Shown piece after piece: positions 44,514-53,564 of a stretch of 64,000 bases of DNA; position 1 is the first letter of the stretch; each line of letters starts with the position of its first letter. The translations under genes were made by a program, and so were the position numbers. This stretch comes from Sphingomonas sp. LT1P40 (lineage in GTDB: Bacteria; Pseudomonadota; Alphaproteobacteria; Sphingomonadales; Sphingomonadaceae), in assembly GCF_036663835.1 (NCBI RefSeq), contig NZ_JAXOJT010000001.1, forward strand, positions 682,001 through 746,000, read 5' to 3'. The notes beneath the pieces were generated by a model that was given only the letters and a program-made list of their open reading frames with translations, was not told the DNA's origin and did no database searches.

Positions 44514-46814
44514 CTAGGCCGCCGCCTGTTCCCTTGCCCCGTCCGCCAGCATCGCCGTCACTGCCTCCGGCGTGATCGGGCGGCTGAAGTAGAAGCCCTG
44601 GATGTGGCTGCAACCCTGTTCGCGCAGGATATCCATCTGCTCGACATGCTCGACCCCCTCGGCGGTGGTTTCCATGCCGAGCGCTTCGGCGAGGCTGGTG
44701 ATCGATTTGATGATCGCGGTCGCGCTGTCGCTGCCGAGCAGGTCCATGATGAAGCTGCGGTCGATCTTGATCTTGTCGAACGGGAAGCTGCGCAGATAGC
44801 TGAGCGAGGAATAGCCAGTGCCGAAATCGTCGAGCGCCACGCGAACGCCCAGCGCGCGCAGGCTGTGGAGCGAAGACAAAGTCGCCTCGACATTGTCGAT
44901 GAACAGGCTTTCGGTGATCTCCAGCTCAAGCCGTCCGGGTGGCAGGCCGCTTTCGCTCAGCGCCTGAAGAATCACGCTGTTCAGCCCCGGATTGCGGAAC
45001 TGGACGGCGGAGACGTTGACCGCGATGCGGACATGGTCGGGCCAACTGCGCGCGGTGCGGCATGCCTCGCGGATCACCCATTCGCCGATCGGGATGATCA
45101 GGCCGGTATCCTCGGCCAGCGGGATGAAATCGACCGGCGACACCGACCCACGCACGGGGTGGTTCCAGCGCAACAACGCCTCGAACGCCGACACACGACC
45201 CTCGTTGAGGTTGAACAGCGGCTGATACATCAGCGACAATTCGCCGTTCTGGATAGCGTCGTGCAGGTCGAGCTCCATTTGGCGACGCGCCTGTGCCTCG
45301 GCATCCATCGCACTCTCGAAGAAGCGGAAGCCGCCGCGCCCGTCATGCTTGGCGCGGTAAAGTGCGAGGTCGGCATTCTTGACCAGCGCAACCGGATCGT
45401 TGCCGTCCACGCCGAGCACGGCGATGCCGATGCTGGTGCCCGGCACGATGCGGTGGCCGTTAACGTGGCACGGCTTGGCGACGGCGCGGATCAGTTCGCT
45501 GGCGCTGCGGTCGAGCGATCCGGTGCTGTCGTCGATGACGATGGCAAATTCGTCCCCGCCCAGCCGCGCGACGAATCCGCCATTGGCAAAGGCGGTGAGG
45601 CGTTCGGCGATCTCGCACAGCAATGCGTCGCCCGTCGGATGGCCGAGCGTGTCGTTGACGACCTTGAAATTGTCGAGATCGAGGCAGAACAGCGCGCGTT
45701 TCGTCGATCCGCTGTCCCGCGACAGCACGGTCGTCAGATGTTCGCGCAGCAGCGTGCGGTTGGCGAGGCCGGTCAGCGAATCGTGCAGCGCCATATGCGT
45801 GATCTGGCGCTCGCGTTCGCCGATATCGTCGACCATGCGGTTGAAACTGGCGGCGAGGGTGCCGATTTCGTCGGAAGTCTCGACCGCGACCTGCGCATAT
45901 TCGCCCTGCGACACGCGACGCGCGGCGGCGTCGAGCGCGGCGATCGGGCGGCTGAGGCGGCGGGCGAGCAGCCAGCTGCCCGCGACCGCGATCAGCACGC
46001 CGATCAGGCCGCACGCGGCGAGCTGCCACAACATCGGTGTGTAAGCAGCGAGCGCGCGCGTGAGGCTGTGCTCCAGCAACAGGATTTGCGGTGCGGCGGC
46101 GTCGAATGACTGGATCGGGCGTGCGCGGATGAGAACGCGCTCCCCGCTCACGCTGCGTTCGGTGGCGGCGGCGGTGGCATGGGGCTGAACACCGGCGGGG
46201 AGTTCGGCGGCGGATACGATGCGCGGCTTCAGTTCGATCGCGGAAAGGCGCGAAAGGTTCGCCATCTCGCGCGCGTCGAGCGCGTTGCCCAGCACGAGCC
46301 AACCAACGGTAACCGGCACATCGACCGAAGCAGCGGCGGCGTTGAAGCGACGGTCGCCGAGCAGCAGCACGCCGCGCGTCGCGCCATTGTCGAGCGAGGC
46401 GCGCAGGGTTTCGGCATCCTTCGCGGAGAGCGTGCCGCGATAGCCCGCGACCTGTCCCTCGCTGCTGACGAAAAACGCCTGACTGAGGCCAAGGCGGCTG
46501 CGCAGGCTATCGAGCGCGGATTCGATCGTCGGCTTGTCGTCGGTGGCGATGGCGGAGCGGAAGCCGAAATCGGCGGCGAGCACGCGGCCGGCATCGCCGA
46601 GCTGGTCGTAACGGGTTGCGGCGACGCGGTCGAACACCTTGCCGCCCGCCTCCATCTCGCCCGCGATCATGCGTTCGGCATAGCTGGTGATGCCGACCTT
46701 CGCGCCACCAAGCACCAGGATTGTCGCCGCGGCGAACAGCGCTGCATAGAACAGCGTCAACTTGGCCGAGAGCGACCCCAGCACGAACCGGCGCAGGCGT
46801 GCGATTAGGTTCAT
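44514..46814 (-). CDS. Membrane sensor with HAMP, GGDEF and EAL domains
   Basis: A 766-aa cyclic-di-GMP enzyme. First membrane segment about 18-38; periplasmic Cache-like domain about 40-262; second segment about 265-288; HAMP about 288-340; GGDEF about 345-500 with intact RLGGDEFAIVI; EAL about 515-755 with FEALLRW, NVSAVQF, EITES, DDFGTGYSS, KIDRSF and AEGVE, so phosphodiesterase residues are intact. Either or both activities are possible. It overlaps the downstream-neighbour cupredoxin gene by 4 bp (that gene is first in the leftward operon), which links signalling to a periplasmic copper-type protein. Confidence 0.92.
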   Translation of the reverse strand: MNLIARLRRFVLGSLSAKLTLFYAALFAAATILVLGGAKVGITSYAERMIAGEMEAGGKVFDRVAATRYDQLGDAGRVLAADFGFRSAIATDDKPTIESALDSLRSRLGLSQAFFVSSEGQVAGYRGTLSAKDAETLRASLDNGATRGVLLLGDRRFNAAAASVDVPVTVGWLVLGNALDAREMANLSRLSAIELKPRIVSAAELPAGVQPHATAAATERSVSGERVLIRARPIQSFDAAAPQILLLEHSLTRALAAYTPMLWQLAACGLIGVLIAVAGSWLLARRLSRPIAALDAAARRVSQGEYAQVAVETSDEIGTLAASFNRMVDDIGERERQITHMALHDSLTGLANRTLLREHLTTVLSRDSGSTKRALFCLDLDNFKVVNDTLGHPTGDALLCEIAERLTAFANGGFVARLGGDEFAIVIDDSTGSLDRSASELIRAVAKPCHVNGHRIVPGTSIGIAVLGVDGNDPVALVKNADLALYRAKHDGRGGFRFFESAMDAEAQARRQMELDLHDAIQNGELSLMYQPLFNLNEGRVSAFEALLRWNHPVRGSVSPVDFIPLAEDTGLIIPIGEWVIREACRTARSWPDHVRIAVNVSAVQFRNPGLNSVILQALSESGLPPGRLELEITESLFIDNVEATLSSLHSLRALGVRVALDDFGTGYSSLSYLRSFPFDKIKIDRSFIMDLLGSDSATAIIKSITSLAEALGMETTAEGVEHVEQMDILREQGCSHIQGFYFSRPITPEAVTAMLADGAREQAAA

Positions 46815-47410
46815 TTCAGCGAAACCGTAATCAGCTTGGACAGATCACCGGCGGTGACGTCGAGGTCGAGGGTCGATTCCTGGTCCTTTGCCCGCATCCG
46901 GGGATGCCACACCGTGATCCGCGTGCGTCCGGCGGGGACGCTGGCGATCACTGTCGCACCGTCGCCCGCGGTCTTGTTGGCATAGGGCGTGTCGACGACC
47001 TTGATGAACCCGGTCATCGCATCGTGGATGTTGCAACCGATGGCGACCGCGCCTGCCGTCTTGAACGTATAGCTGCGGCTCTCGTCGCGGCCGAACAGCT
47101 TGATCTCGAACTTCGCCGCCTTTGAGAAGGAATAGACGTGGTGGCGGACCTTGTCGAAATTGGGGAAAGTCACGACGGCCCCGACCGGTATGATCAGCAC
47201 ATGCGGATCGAACTGGACATTGCGCTGCGTCATCGCCGCTGCCCATGGGAATTTGAACGACCCGGCTGCGGCGGGCCGCGCCGTGTGGATCGTGACCACC
47301 GCATCCCTGACCGGCGCACCGGTGCCATCGACGATGCGGAGGCGGACATCGCCCGCATGGGCCGGCACAGCCATCAATAGGGCGGTGCAGAATGTAATCG
47401 GCAGTTTCAT
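46811..47410 (-). CDS. Periplasmic cupredoxin-like protein ('methylamine utilization protein' type)
   Basis: A 199-aa exported protein; signal peptide MKLPITFCTALLMAVPAHAG. After a carboxypeptidase-like beta segment (VDGTGAPVRDAVVTIH) comes a cupredoxin fold. Candidate type 1 copper ligands are His90 or His91 (KVRHHVYSF), Cys126, His129 and Met132 (GCNIHDAM), a complete set. Proteins of this type are often labelled methylamine utilization proteins, but no mau genes are here. Inference: redox partner or metal-bound sensor for the membrane GGDEF-EAL protein, with which it is coupled. Confidence 0.8.
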   Translation of the reverse strand: MKLPITFCTALLMAVPAHAGDVRLRIVDGTGAPVRDAVVTIHTARPAAAGSFKFPWAAAMTQRNVQFDPHVLIIPVGAVVTFPNFDKVRHHVYSFSKAAKFEIKLFGRDESRSYTFKTAGAVAIGCNIHDAMTGFIKVVDTPYANKTAGDGATVIASVPAGRTRITVWHPRMRAKDQESTLDLDVTAGDLSKLITVSLK

Positions 47411-47499
47411 GCGCCGTGTTTGCGCGCCAAGGGGCGAAGACTTCGTAAACTTTATCCGTAATGGACTGATTATTAACCAACTTCGATTAGCCGGGGGGC

Positions 47500-48369
47500 A
47501 TGACCAGCATACGCCTTACGCTCACCGCATCCGCCTGCCTGCTCCCCCTCGCCGCACAGGCGCAGGAAATCGGGGAGGGTGGGAAGTTGATCCTGACCAA
47601 CGGCATCTCGACGATCGAGGGCGCGTCCGGCGGTGGCCTGACCCCATGGGCGACGATCGCGGGCAACGGAACCGAGGACGGGATCGGCGTGCAGGCGTCC
47701 GCCACCGTCGCCGAACTGGCCGATTACGACTTTCGTAGCTTCTCCGTCGCGGTCGGCGCGTTCGACCGGGTCGAGCTGAGCTATGCGCGGCAGATTTTCG
47801 ACACCAACAAAATCGGCGGCGCACTGGGCATCGGTAACGACTATAAATTCGATCAGGATGTTTACGGCATCAAGCTGCGCATCGCGGGCGATGTCGTTTA
47901 CGGTCCCGAATGGATGCCTGCCATCGTCGTCGGCGCGCAGTACAAGAAGAGCCTCGACGGGGCGCTGGTGCGGGCGCTTGGCGCTGCGGACGACGAGGGC
48001 ATCGACGTCTATGCCAGCGCGACGAAACTGTTCCTGCGCCATTCGGTGCTCGCCAATGTGACGGTGCGCGCGACCAAAGCCAATCAGCTCGGCCTGCTGG
48101 GGCATGGCGGCGACAAAAGCGACAAACATTCGATCCAGGTAGAGGGGTCGCTGGCATATCAACTGTCACGCAAGCTGGTGGTGGGGGCGGAGGTCCGCAC
48201 CAAGCCCGACAATCTGGGCATCGCGCGCGAGGATGCGTGGTTCGACGGCTTCGTCGCCTATGCAATAAACCGCCACATCACCGCGACCATCGCCTATACC
48301 GACCTTGGCTCGATCGCCACGATCAAGGGCCAGCGCGGCGTGCTATTCCAGCTGCAGGGCAGTTTCTGA
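47500..48369 (+). CDS. DUF3034 family outer-membrane-like protein
   Basis: A 289-aa exported protein (signal peptide ends AQAQE, residue 23) with DUF3034 features: GGKLILTNGISTIEGASGGG near 28, TPWATIAGNGT, then alternating amphipathic strands (RVELSYARQIF, YGIKLRIAGDVVYG, MPAIVVGAQYKKS) that end in an aromatic residue (LQLQGSF-type terminus, FQLQGSF), as in outer-membrane beta-barrels. Function unknown. GGGGGG lies 3 bases before the start. It reads divergently from the cupredoxin gene and is followed 21 bp later by the globin gene. Confidence 0.85.
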   Translation: MTSIRLTLTASACLLPLAAQAQEIGEGGKLILTNGISTIEGASGGGLTPWATIAGNGTEDGIGVQASATVAELADYDFRSFSVAVGAFDRVELSYARQIFDTNKIGGALGIGNDYKFDQDVYGIKLRIAGDVVYGPEWMPAIVVGAQYKKSLDGALVRALGAADDEGIDVYASATKLFLRHSVLANVTVRATKANQLGLLGHGGDKSDKHSIQVEGSLAYQLSRKLVVGAEVRTKPDNLGIAREDAWFDGFVAYAINRHITATIAYTDLGSIATIKGQRGVLFQLQGSF

Positions 48370-48390
48370 TTCTCTTTCCGGAGCCAATCC

Positions 48391-48888
48391 ATGTCGATCG
48401 CCGCGCTGTTGCTTTTCGCCGCACCTCTGACGTCCGTTCAGGAAACCCCGCCGCCCTATGCGGTGCCCGGCGAGGAAGCGGTCGATCCCTATAAGGTCGA
48501 TCCCGCCAATGCCGGCGCGCGCGCGTTCGAGGGCGATGCGATGGCGAAGGCGTTTGGCGGGCAGCCGGGAATTCGCAAGATCGTCGATCGCCTGCTCGAC
48601 GCCAGCTTTGCCGACCCGAAGATCGGCGAGGTGTTCAAACCGTTCGATCGCGTCCGGCTGTCGCGCACGCTGTTCGAGCAATTCTGTTTCATCCTCAACG
48701 CGGGCTGCGTTTACACCGGCCGCGACATGCGCACGTCGCACAAGGACATGGGCGTGACGCAGGCGAACATGAATCGCCTGGTCGAGCTGCTACAGGATGC
48801 GATGAAGGCAGAGGGCGTGCCGTTCGCGGCGCAGAACCGCTTCCTGTCGAAGCTGGCACCCATGCGCGGCGATGTCGTGAAGCAATAG
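48391..48888 (+). CDS. Exported group I truncated haemoglobin
   Basis: A 165-aa protein with an N-terminal hydrophobic signal (MSIAALLLFAAPLTSVQ) and a group I truncated globin from about residue 50. The proximal haem ligand is His117 in RTSHKDMGVT, with the family-like tail MKAEGVPFAAQNRFLSKLAP. The distal B10 Tyr position, by alignment to M. tuberculosis GlbN, appears to be Leu (IVDRLLDASFADP). A periplasmic rather than cytosolic location is the main oddity. It follows the DUF3034 gene and ends at a strong terminator, so the pair is one operon. Confidence 0.85.
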   Translation: MSIAALLLFAAPLTSVQETPPPYAVPGEEAVDPYKVDPANAGARAFEGDAMAKAFGGQPGIRKIVDRLLDASFADPKIGEVFKPFDRVRLSRTLFEQFCFILNAGCVYTGRDMRTSHKDMGVTQANMNRLVELLQDAMKAEGVPFAAQNRFLSKLAPMRGDVVKQ

Positions 48889-48974
48889 AGTATCTGATTT
48901 CGACCGTAGTTCGACCCCATCGATTGCGGCATCAGACGGATGTGCGGTGACGCATTCATCCCCTCCTGAACTCC

Positions 48975-49008
48975 GGGGCGTCGAGACAAGGTCTCGGCGC
49001 CCCTTTTT
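48975..49008 (+). terminator. Intrinsic terminator after the globin gene
   Basis: A 13-bp stem (48975-48987 with 48991-49003, one G-U pair), loop AAG, then TTTTT. It separates the DUF3034-globin operon from the response-regulator operon. Confidence 0.9.
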
Positions 49009-49080
49009 CGATCCGGAGCGGATCGGTTTTCATTAACCCTTTTACCGGCCCTTAACCCTGTCCGCTTACGCCGGAGTAAT

Positions 49081-50982
49081 GTGGAATTGGGGGATCACGT
49101 CTTGCGCATTCTGATCGTGGACGACGAGCCGGGCATGCACGAATCCTATCGCCAGTGCTTCAAGCAGCGCGGCGGCGGGGGCGGTGCCGCGTTAGACGCG
49201 ATGGCAGCGGAGCTGTTCGGCGACGATGAGCCTGTCGCCGTCGCGGACGAAGCGATCGAATTCAACGCGAAACACTGCATGCAGGGGCTGGACGGCGTCG
49301 AGGCGGTTGCCGCGTCGCTGAAGAGCGGCGAGCGGTTCGCGGTCGCATTCATCGACGTGCGCATGCCACCGGGTATTGACGGCAAGGAGACGGCGAAGCG
49401 CATCCGCGCGCTCGATCCCGACATCAATCTGGTCATCGTCACTGGCTTTTCCGACTTCTCCCCGATCGAGATCAGCCGCGCGGCCGGTCCCGCCGACAAG
49501 ATATTCTACATCGCCAAGCCGTTTCAGGCCGAAGAGGTCGTGCAGACCGCGACCGCGCTGAGCCATCGCTGGCAGGTCGACCGCGAGCTGGCGGAGGCGA
49601 TGGTGTTGTTGCGGGAGCAGAAGGCCGAGCTGGCCGCGAACGAGAGCAAGGCCACGCACCTCGCCAATCACGACAGCCTCACCGATGCGCCCAATCGCTT
49701 GGCCTTCATGCGTGCGCTGACCGATTACGTGCGCGGCCCCGAAACCTTTGCGATGGCGATGATGGATCTCGACCGGTTCAAGCTGGTCAACGACACGTTC
49801 GGCCATCTGGCTGGCGACGAGCTGATCCGCATGGTGTGCGACAAGATCGAGGGCGCGGTGCCGCCGGGCGGCTTTGTCGCACGGCTGGGCGGAGACGAAT
49901 TCGCGGTGCTGATGAAGGTGGCCGGCGAAGGCGACGCGGTGGCTGCGACCGAGCGGTTGCTGCTGGCCTGTGCCACGACCTTTACCGTTTTCGGTCATTC
50001 GGTGCAGGGATCGGCTTCGGCCGGGCTGGTGGTCGTGCCCCCGGGCATGCAGCACGATCCGATCGACGTGATGCGTCGCGCCGATCTGGCGCTCAACGAG
50101 TCCAAGAAATCCGGGCGCGGCGTGGTGCGCGTGTTCGATGAGAGCATGGATGAATCGATCCGCTTTCGCCGCCTGATCGAGGGTGGGCTGAGCCAGGCGA
50201 TCGCCAATGGCGAGCTGCGGCTGGTCTATCAGCCGATCGTTGCGCGCGACAAACTGGAAGTGGTCGCATTCGAGGCGCTGCTGCGCTGGACCAGCCCGGA
50301 ATATGGCAATATCTCGCCCGGCCTGTTCATTCCCATCGCCGAGGAATCGAACCTGATCCACGAGCTGGGCGACTGGGTGCTGGACGAGGCGCTGACGATG
50401 CTGTCGAAATGGCCGGGGCAATATGTCTCGGTCAACTTCTCGCCGCGCCAGTTTCGCCGTCAGAACTTCGTCGGCCATGTCGTGGAACGCGTGCAGCGTG
50501 CGGGGATCGAGCCGCGCCGCGTGCAGATCGAGATCACCGAAACGGCGATCTTCGACAATGCCGAGCATGCCGCGGAGACGCTGTACAAGTTGCGTCAGAT
50601 GGGGTTCCGCATCGCGCTAGACGATTTCGGCACGGGTTATTCGAGCCTCTACAATATCCGCAAATTCGCGCTGGATTGCCTCAAGATCGACCGCAGCTTC
50701 ATCGACGGGATGGGCCGCGAGCGGGAGAGCGCCGCGATCGTCCATTCGATCATCCATCTTGGCCGTGCGCTGGGCATGGAAGTGGTGGCGGAGGGCGTCG
50801 AGACGGAGGCGCATCTGCAAGCGCTGCGGCTCGCCGGATGCAGCCATTATCAGGGCTATTACCTCGCACGACCGCTGGAGGCCGATGTGGCGACCGATGT
50901 CGCGCAGGAACGCTTCATGGCACCCGATGAGGATGTCGTCGCGGTCGAAGCGGCGGTGCCGGGTAACGGCACGCACGGCTGA
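49081..50982 (+). CDS. Response regulator with GGDEF and EAL domains
   Basis: A 633-aa REC-GGDEF-EAL protein. REC (about 1-165): VDDEPG near 13 and phosphoacceptor Asp92 (FIDVRMPP). There is an extra Gly-rich insertion at about 30-65 between the first helix and the next strand. GGDEF (about 195-360) has intact RLGGDEFAVLM; EAL (about 370-610) has FEALLRW, NFSPRQF, EITET, DDFGTGYSS, KIDRSF and AEGVE. GTG 49081 follows GGAG at good spacing; TTG 49102 is possible. It overlaps the histidine kinase gene by 1 bp, and is most simply that kinase's target. Confidence 0.92.
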   Translation: MELGDHVLRILIVDDEPGMHESYRQCFKQRGGGGGAALDAMAAELFGDDEPVAVADEAIEFNAKHCMQGLDGVEAVAASLKSGERFAVAFIDVRMPPGIDGKETAKRIRALDPDINLVIVTGFSDFSPIEISRAAGPADKIFYIAKPFQAEEVVQTATALSHRWQVDRELAEAMVLLREQKAELAANESKATHLANHDSLTDAPNRLAFMRALTDYVRGPETFAMAMMDLDRFKLVNDTFGHLAGDELIRMVCDKIEGAVPPGGFVARLGGDEFAVLMKVAGEGDAVAATERLLLACATTFTVFGHSVQGSASAGLVVVPPGMQHDPIDVMRRADLALNESKKSGRGVVRVFDESMDESIRFRRLIEGGLSQAIANGELRLVYQPIVARDKLEVVAFEALLRWTSPEYGNISPGLFIPIAEESNLIHELGDWVLDEALTMLSKWPGQYVSVNFSPRQFRRQNFVGHVVERVQRAGIEPRRVQIEITETAIFDNAEHAAETLYKLRQMGFRIALDDFGTGYSSLYNIRKFALDCLKIDRSFIDGMGRERESAAIVHSIIHLGRALGMEVVAEGVETEAHLQALRLAGCSHYQGYYLARPLEADVATDVAQERFMAPDEDVVAVEAAVPGNGTHG

Positions 50983-52847
50983 TGCAAGTCCTTCGCGCCG
51001 CATTCGCACGGCTGCGTAGCCGCATTCCCGCATCGCTTGGGGCCAAGCTGGTTGCGATCCTGACCGGGATCGGGCTGCTGGGCGCAGGCGCCGTGGCACT
51101 GTTGCTGGCACTCGTCATCACGCCCGGATTCGACCAGCTGGAACAGGCGGCGGTCGACGGCCATGTCGAACGCACCCGCGCCGCGCTGTCCGAATATGCG
51201 TCCAAGGTCCAGGCGTCAGTGCGCGACTATGGCGACTGGAACGAGAGCTATACCTATATGGCCGCGCCCAACCGCGCGTTCGAGGAGGATAGTTTCGCCA
51301 CCTCCGCGATGGTCAATCTGGGCGTCAACGGCATGGCCTATGTCACGCCCGCCGGCAAAGTGGTGATCGCGCGCTGGCTGAATATCGACAATGGCCGCGA
51401 CCAGCCGGCGATGCGCGCGCGGCTGCTGGATGCGATCGGCAAGATCGATTTCGCCAAGGCGCTGGCACAGGACAATTCGGCGAGCTTCTATGTCCGGCTG
51501 GGCGATCATATCGCCGCCATCGGCATTGCGCAGGTGCGCCGCACCGACGGCACCGGACCCGCGCGCGGGCATGTCGTCATGGCGCGCCTGATTACCTCGG
51601 CGCAGCTATCGACACTGCTTCAGGTCAAGGCGACGCTGGACGTGCCGCATCCGGTGCCAGACGCCACGGTCGTGCGGCACGAGAATACGCTGGCCGTCGC
51701 GGTGCCCGTGCGCGGCGCGGATGGCCTGCCGGTGGCGAGTGCGACGTATCAGGTGCCACGCGACCTGTCGGCGCTCGGCCGCAACATGCTGTTGCTCGCG
51801 GTGGGGGGCACGACCTTGCTGTTGCTTGTGGTGATGGCGGTGCTGAGCATGATGATCGTGCGGCTGGTGCTGCGTCCGCTAAACCGGGTCGAGCGGCATA
51901 TGGGCGTGGTGCGCGGATCGGGCAATCTGGTGCCGCTGGCGGAGGCGCCGCGACAGGACGAGATCGGTAGCCTGGTGACCAGCTTCAACGCGATGCTCAG
52001 CCAGTTGCGCGACCTGCGCGAACAGGTCGAGGCACAGTCGTTCAAGCTGGGCCAGTCCGAAAGCGCGGTGGCGGTGATGCACAATGTCCGCAACGCGCTC
52101 AATCCGATCAGCACGGTGCTCAGCCAGGGGCTTGCACAGGGGCCGTCGGCGGATCGCGCGCTGCTCGACCGGGCACTGGCTGAACTGGCCGATGAGAGCA
52201 TTCCGGCGGTGCGCCGCCAAAAGCTCGCCGCCTTCCTCGCCGCCGCGTTCGAGGGCGAATTGCGTGCGCGGGAGGATCGCAAGGAACAACTGTCGATAGG
52301 CCGCGACGCGCTGCACAATGTGCTGGAGATCATCGGCGGGCAGCAGGAACAGGCGCATGAGCGTCCGCCGCTCGACACCTGCGACGTGACCGATCTGGTG
52401 GCCCGCAACGCGACGATCGCACGCTATTCGGGGATCGCGTCGATCGCGTTCAACTTCCCGTCACAGCCGCACTGGGTGCTGGCGAACCGCGTGCTGCTGA
52501 GCCAGGTGATCGGCAATCTATTTTCCAACGCGGCTGAGGCAATCGCTGCAACGGGCCGGGACGGGGGCAGTATTTCGGTGACCATCCACGACCTCGACGG
52601 CGGGGTCGAGGTGATGATCCGCGACGATGGCGAAGGCTTCGATCCCGAAGGCGCGCCGCAGCTGTTCCAGCGCGGCTTTTCGACGCGGGCGCATAAATCG
52701 GGCGGGCTGGGCCTGCACTGGTGCGCCAATTCGATGGTGGCGATGGGTGGCACCCTGACGTTGCGCAGCGAGGGCGTTGGGCATGGCGCACGCGCGATCC
52801 TGCATTTGCAGGCGTCGGATGCGATGAAGGCGGGGATGGCGGCGTAA
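50982..52847 (+). CDS. CHASE4-type membrane sensor histidine kinase
   Basis: A 621-aa kinase. First membrane segment about 22-45; extracytoplasmic CHASE4-like domain about 50-255 (VRDYGDWNESYTYM, SAMVNLGVNGMAYVT); second segment about 268-295; HAMP about 295-345; H box in AVMHNVRNALNPIST (His about 367), unlike the common HE/DxxxP form; HATPase with NLFSNAAEAI, IRDDGEGFDPEG and GLGLHWCAN. The unusual H box suggests a specific partner, presumably the REC protein encoded just upstream. Ligand unknown. Confidence 0.9.
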   Translation: MQVLRAAFARLRSRIPASLGAKLVAILTGIGLLGAGAVALLLALVITPGFDQLEQAAVDGHVERTRAALSEYASKVQASVRDYGDWNESYTYMAAPNRAFEEDSFATSAMVNLGVNGMAYVTPAGKVVIARWLNIDNGRDQPAMRARLLDAIGKIDFAKALAQDNSASFYVRLGDHIAAIGIAQVRRTDGTGPARGHVVMARLITSAQLSTLLQVKATLDVPHPVPDATVVRHENTLAVAVPVRGADGLPVASATYQVPRDLSALGRNMLLLAVGGTTLLLLVVMAVLSMMIVRLVLRPLNRVERHMGVVRGSGNLVPLAEAPRQDEIGSLVTSFNAMLSQLRDLREQVEAQSFKLGQSESAVAVMHNVRNALNPISTVLSQGLAQGPSADRALLDRALAELADESIPAVRRQKLAAFLAAAFEGELRAREDRKEQLSIGRDALHNVLEIIGGQQEQAHERPPLDTCDVTDLVARNATIARYSGIASIAFNFPSQPHWVLANRVLLSQVIGNLFSNAAEAIAATGRDGGSISVTIHDLDGGVEVMIRDDGEGFDPEGAPQLFQRGFSTRAHKSGGLGLHWCANSMVAMGGTLTLRSEGVGHGARAILHLQASDAMKAGMAA

Positions 52848-52907
52848 GGTCGAGCCGTGACCGGTTTCGTCACTGTGGCGTTCAGAAATGTGCGCTAATG
52901 TGGCGCA

Positions 52908-53564
52908 ATGATCCTACGCCTCACGCTTGCCGCCGCGATTGCGGCCACTGCAGTTCCAGCCGCCGCATGTTCGGTCGTGCCCGGCTATCGCATTCCGACG
53001 ACGCTTGAACTCGCTGAGACAGCATCTGTCATCGTTCTGGCGCGGGTCGATGGCGGAATTCCTGTCGGACCGCGCGCGAAGGACCAGCCACTTACGCTGT
53101 CACCGGTGCTGCTGTTGAAAGGTAGTGCACTGCCCAAGCAGATCCAGATGCCGGGCTGGCTCGAAACGCGCGCTGCTAAAGCGACACGCAGCGATCCTGC
53201 GGAACTGGCTGAGGCCAATCCCGATGCCTTCGACGGCGGCTGCAATCGCTATGTCTTTGCCAAAGGAATGACGCTTCTGCTGTTCCTGAACCCAAAAGGG
53301 GGGAGGTTGGAGGCGCTCAACTACCCGTTCGCACGCACGGCTGAAGATGTGTCTGCATTCGATGCGCGCTGGGTCAAGGCGGTTCGGGAATATGTGGCGA
53401 TCGCTGCCCTTCCAAAGCATTTGCGCAAGGCGCGGCTTGCAGCGCGCCGTGATGTGCTGCGATCGAAACCGGATGCGGATTCAAAGGCGATCGCCGCCGA
53501 TATGGACCGAGAACTCAACGCGCCGCGCAAAGCGCTGCGTGAGCCGTTACCGCCCGCGCCCTAA
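52908..53564 (+). CDS. Hypothetical exported protein
   Basis: A 218-aa protein with a signal peptide (MILRLTLAAAIAATAVPAAA) followed at once by Cys, and a second conserved-looking Cys in GGCNRYVFAKG. The pattern ASVIVLARVDG, LLKGSALPKQIQMPG, GMTLLLFLNPKGG recalls NTR/TIMP-like secreted domains but I cannot assign it. Converges with the SET gene, overlapping by 4 bp. Confidence 0.7.
   Translation: MILRLTLAAAIAATAVPAAACSVVPGYRIPTTLELAETASVIVLARVDGGIPVGPRAKDQPLTLSPVLLLKGSALPKQIQMPGWLETRAAKATRSDPAELAEANPDAFDGGCNRYVFAKGMTLLLFLNPKGGRLEALNYPFARTAEDVSAFDARWVKAVREYVAIAALPKHLRKARLAARRDVLRSKPDADSKAIAADMDRELNAPRKALREPLPPAP

Noticed and set aside
49033..49055. Two TTAACC half-sites before the REC-GGDEF-EAL gene as a CtrA site
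   Set aside because: The TTAA boxes are 15 bases apart rather than 7, so it is not a full site; half-sites alone are too common.
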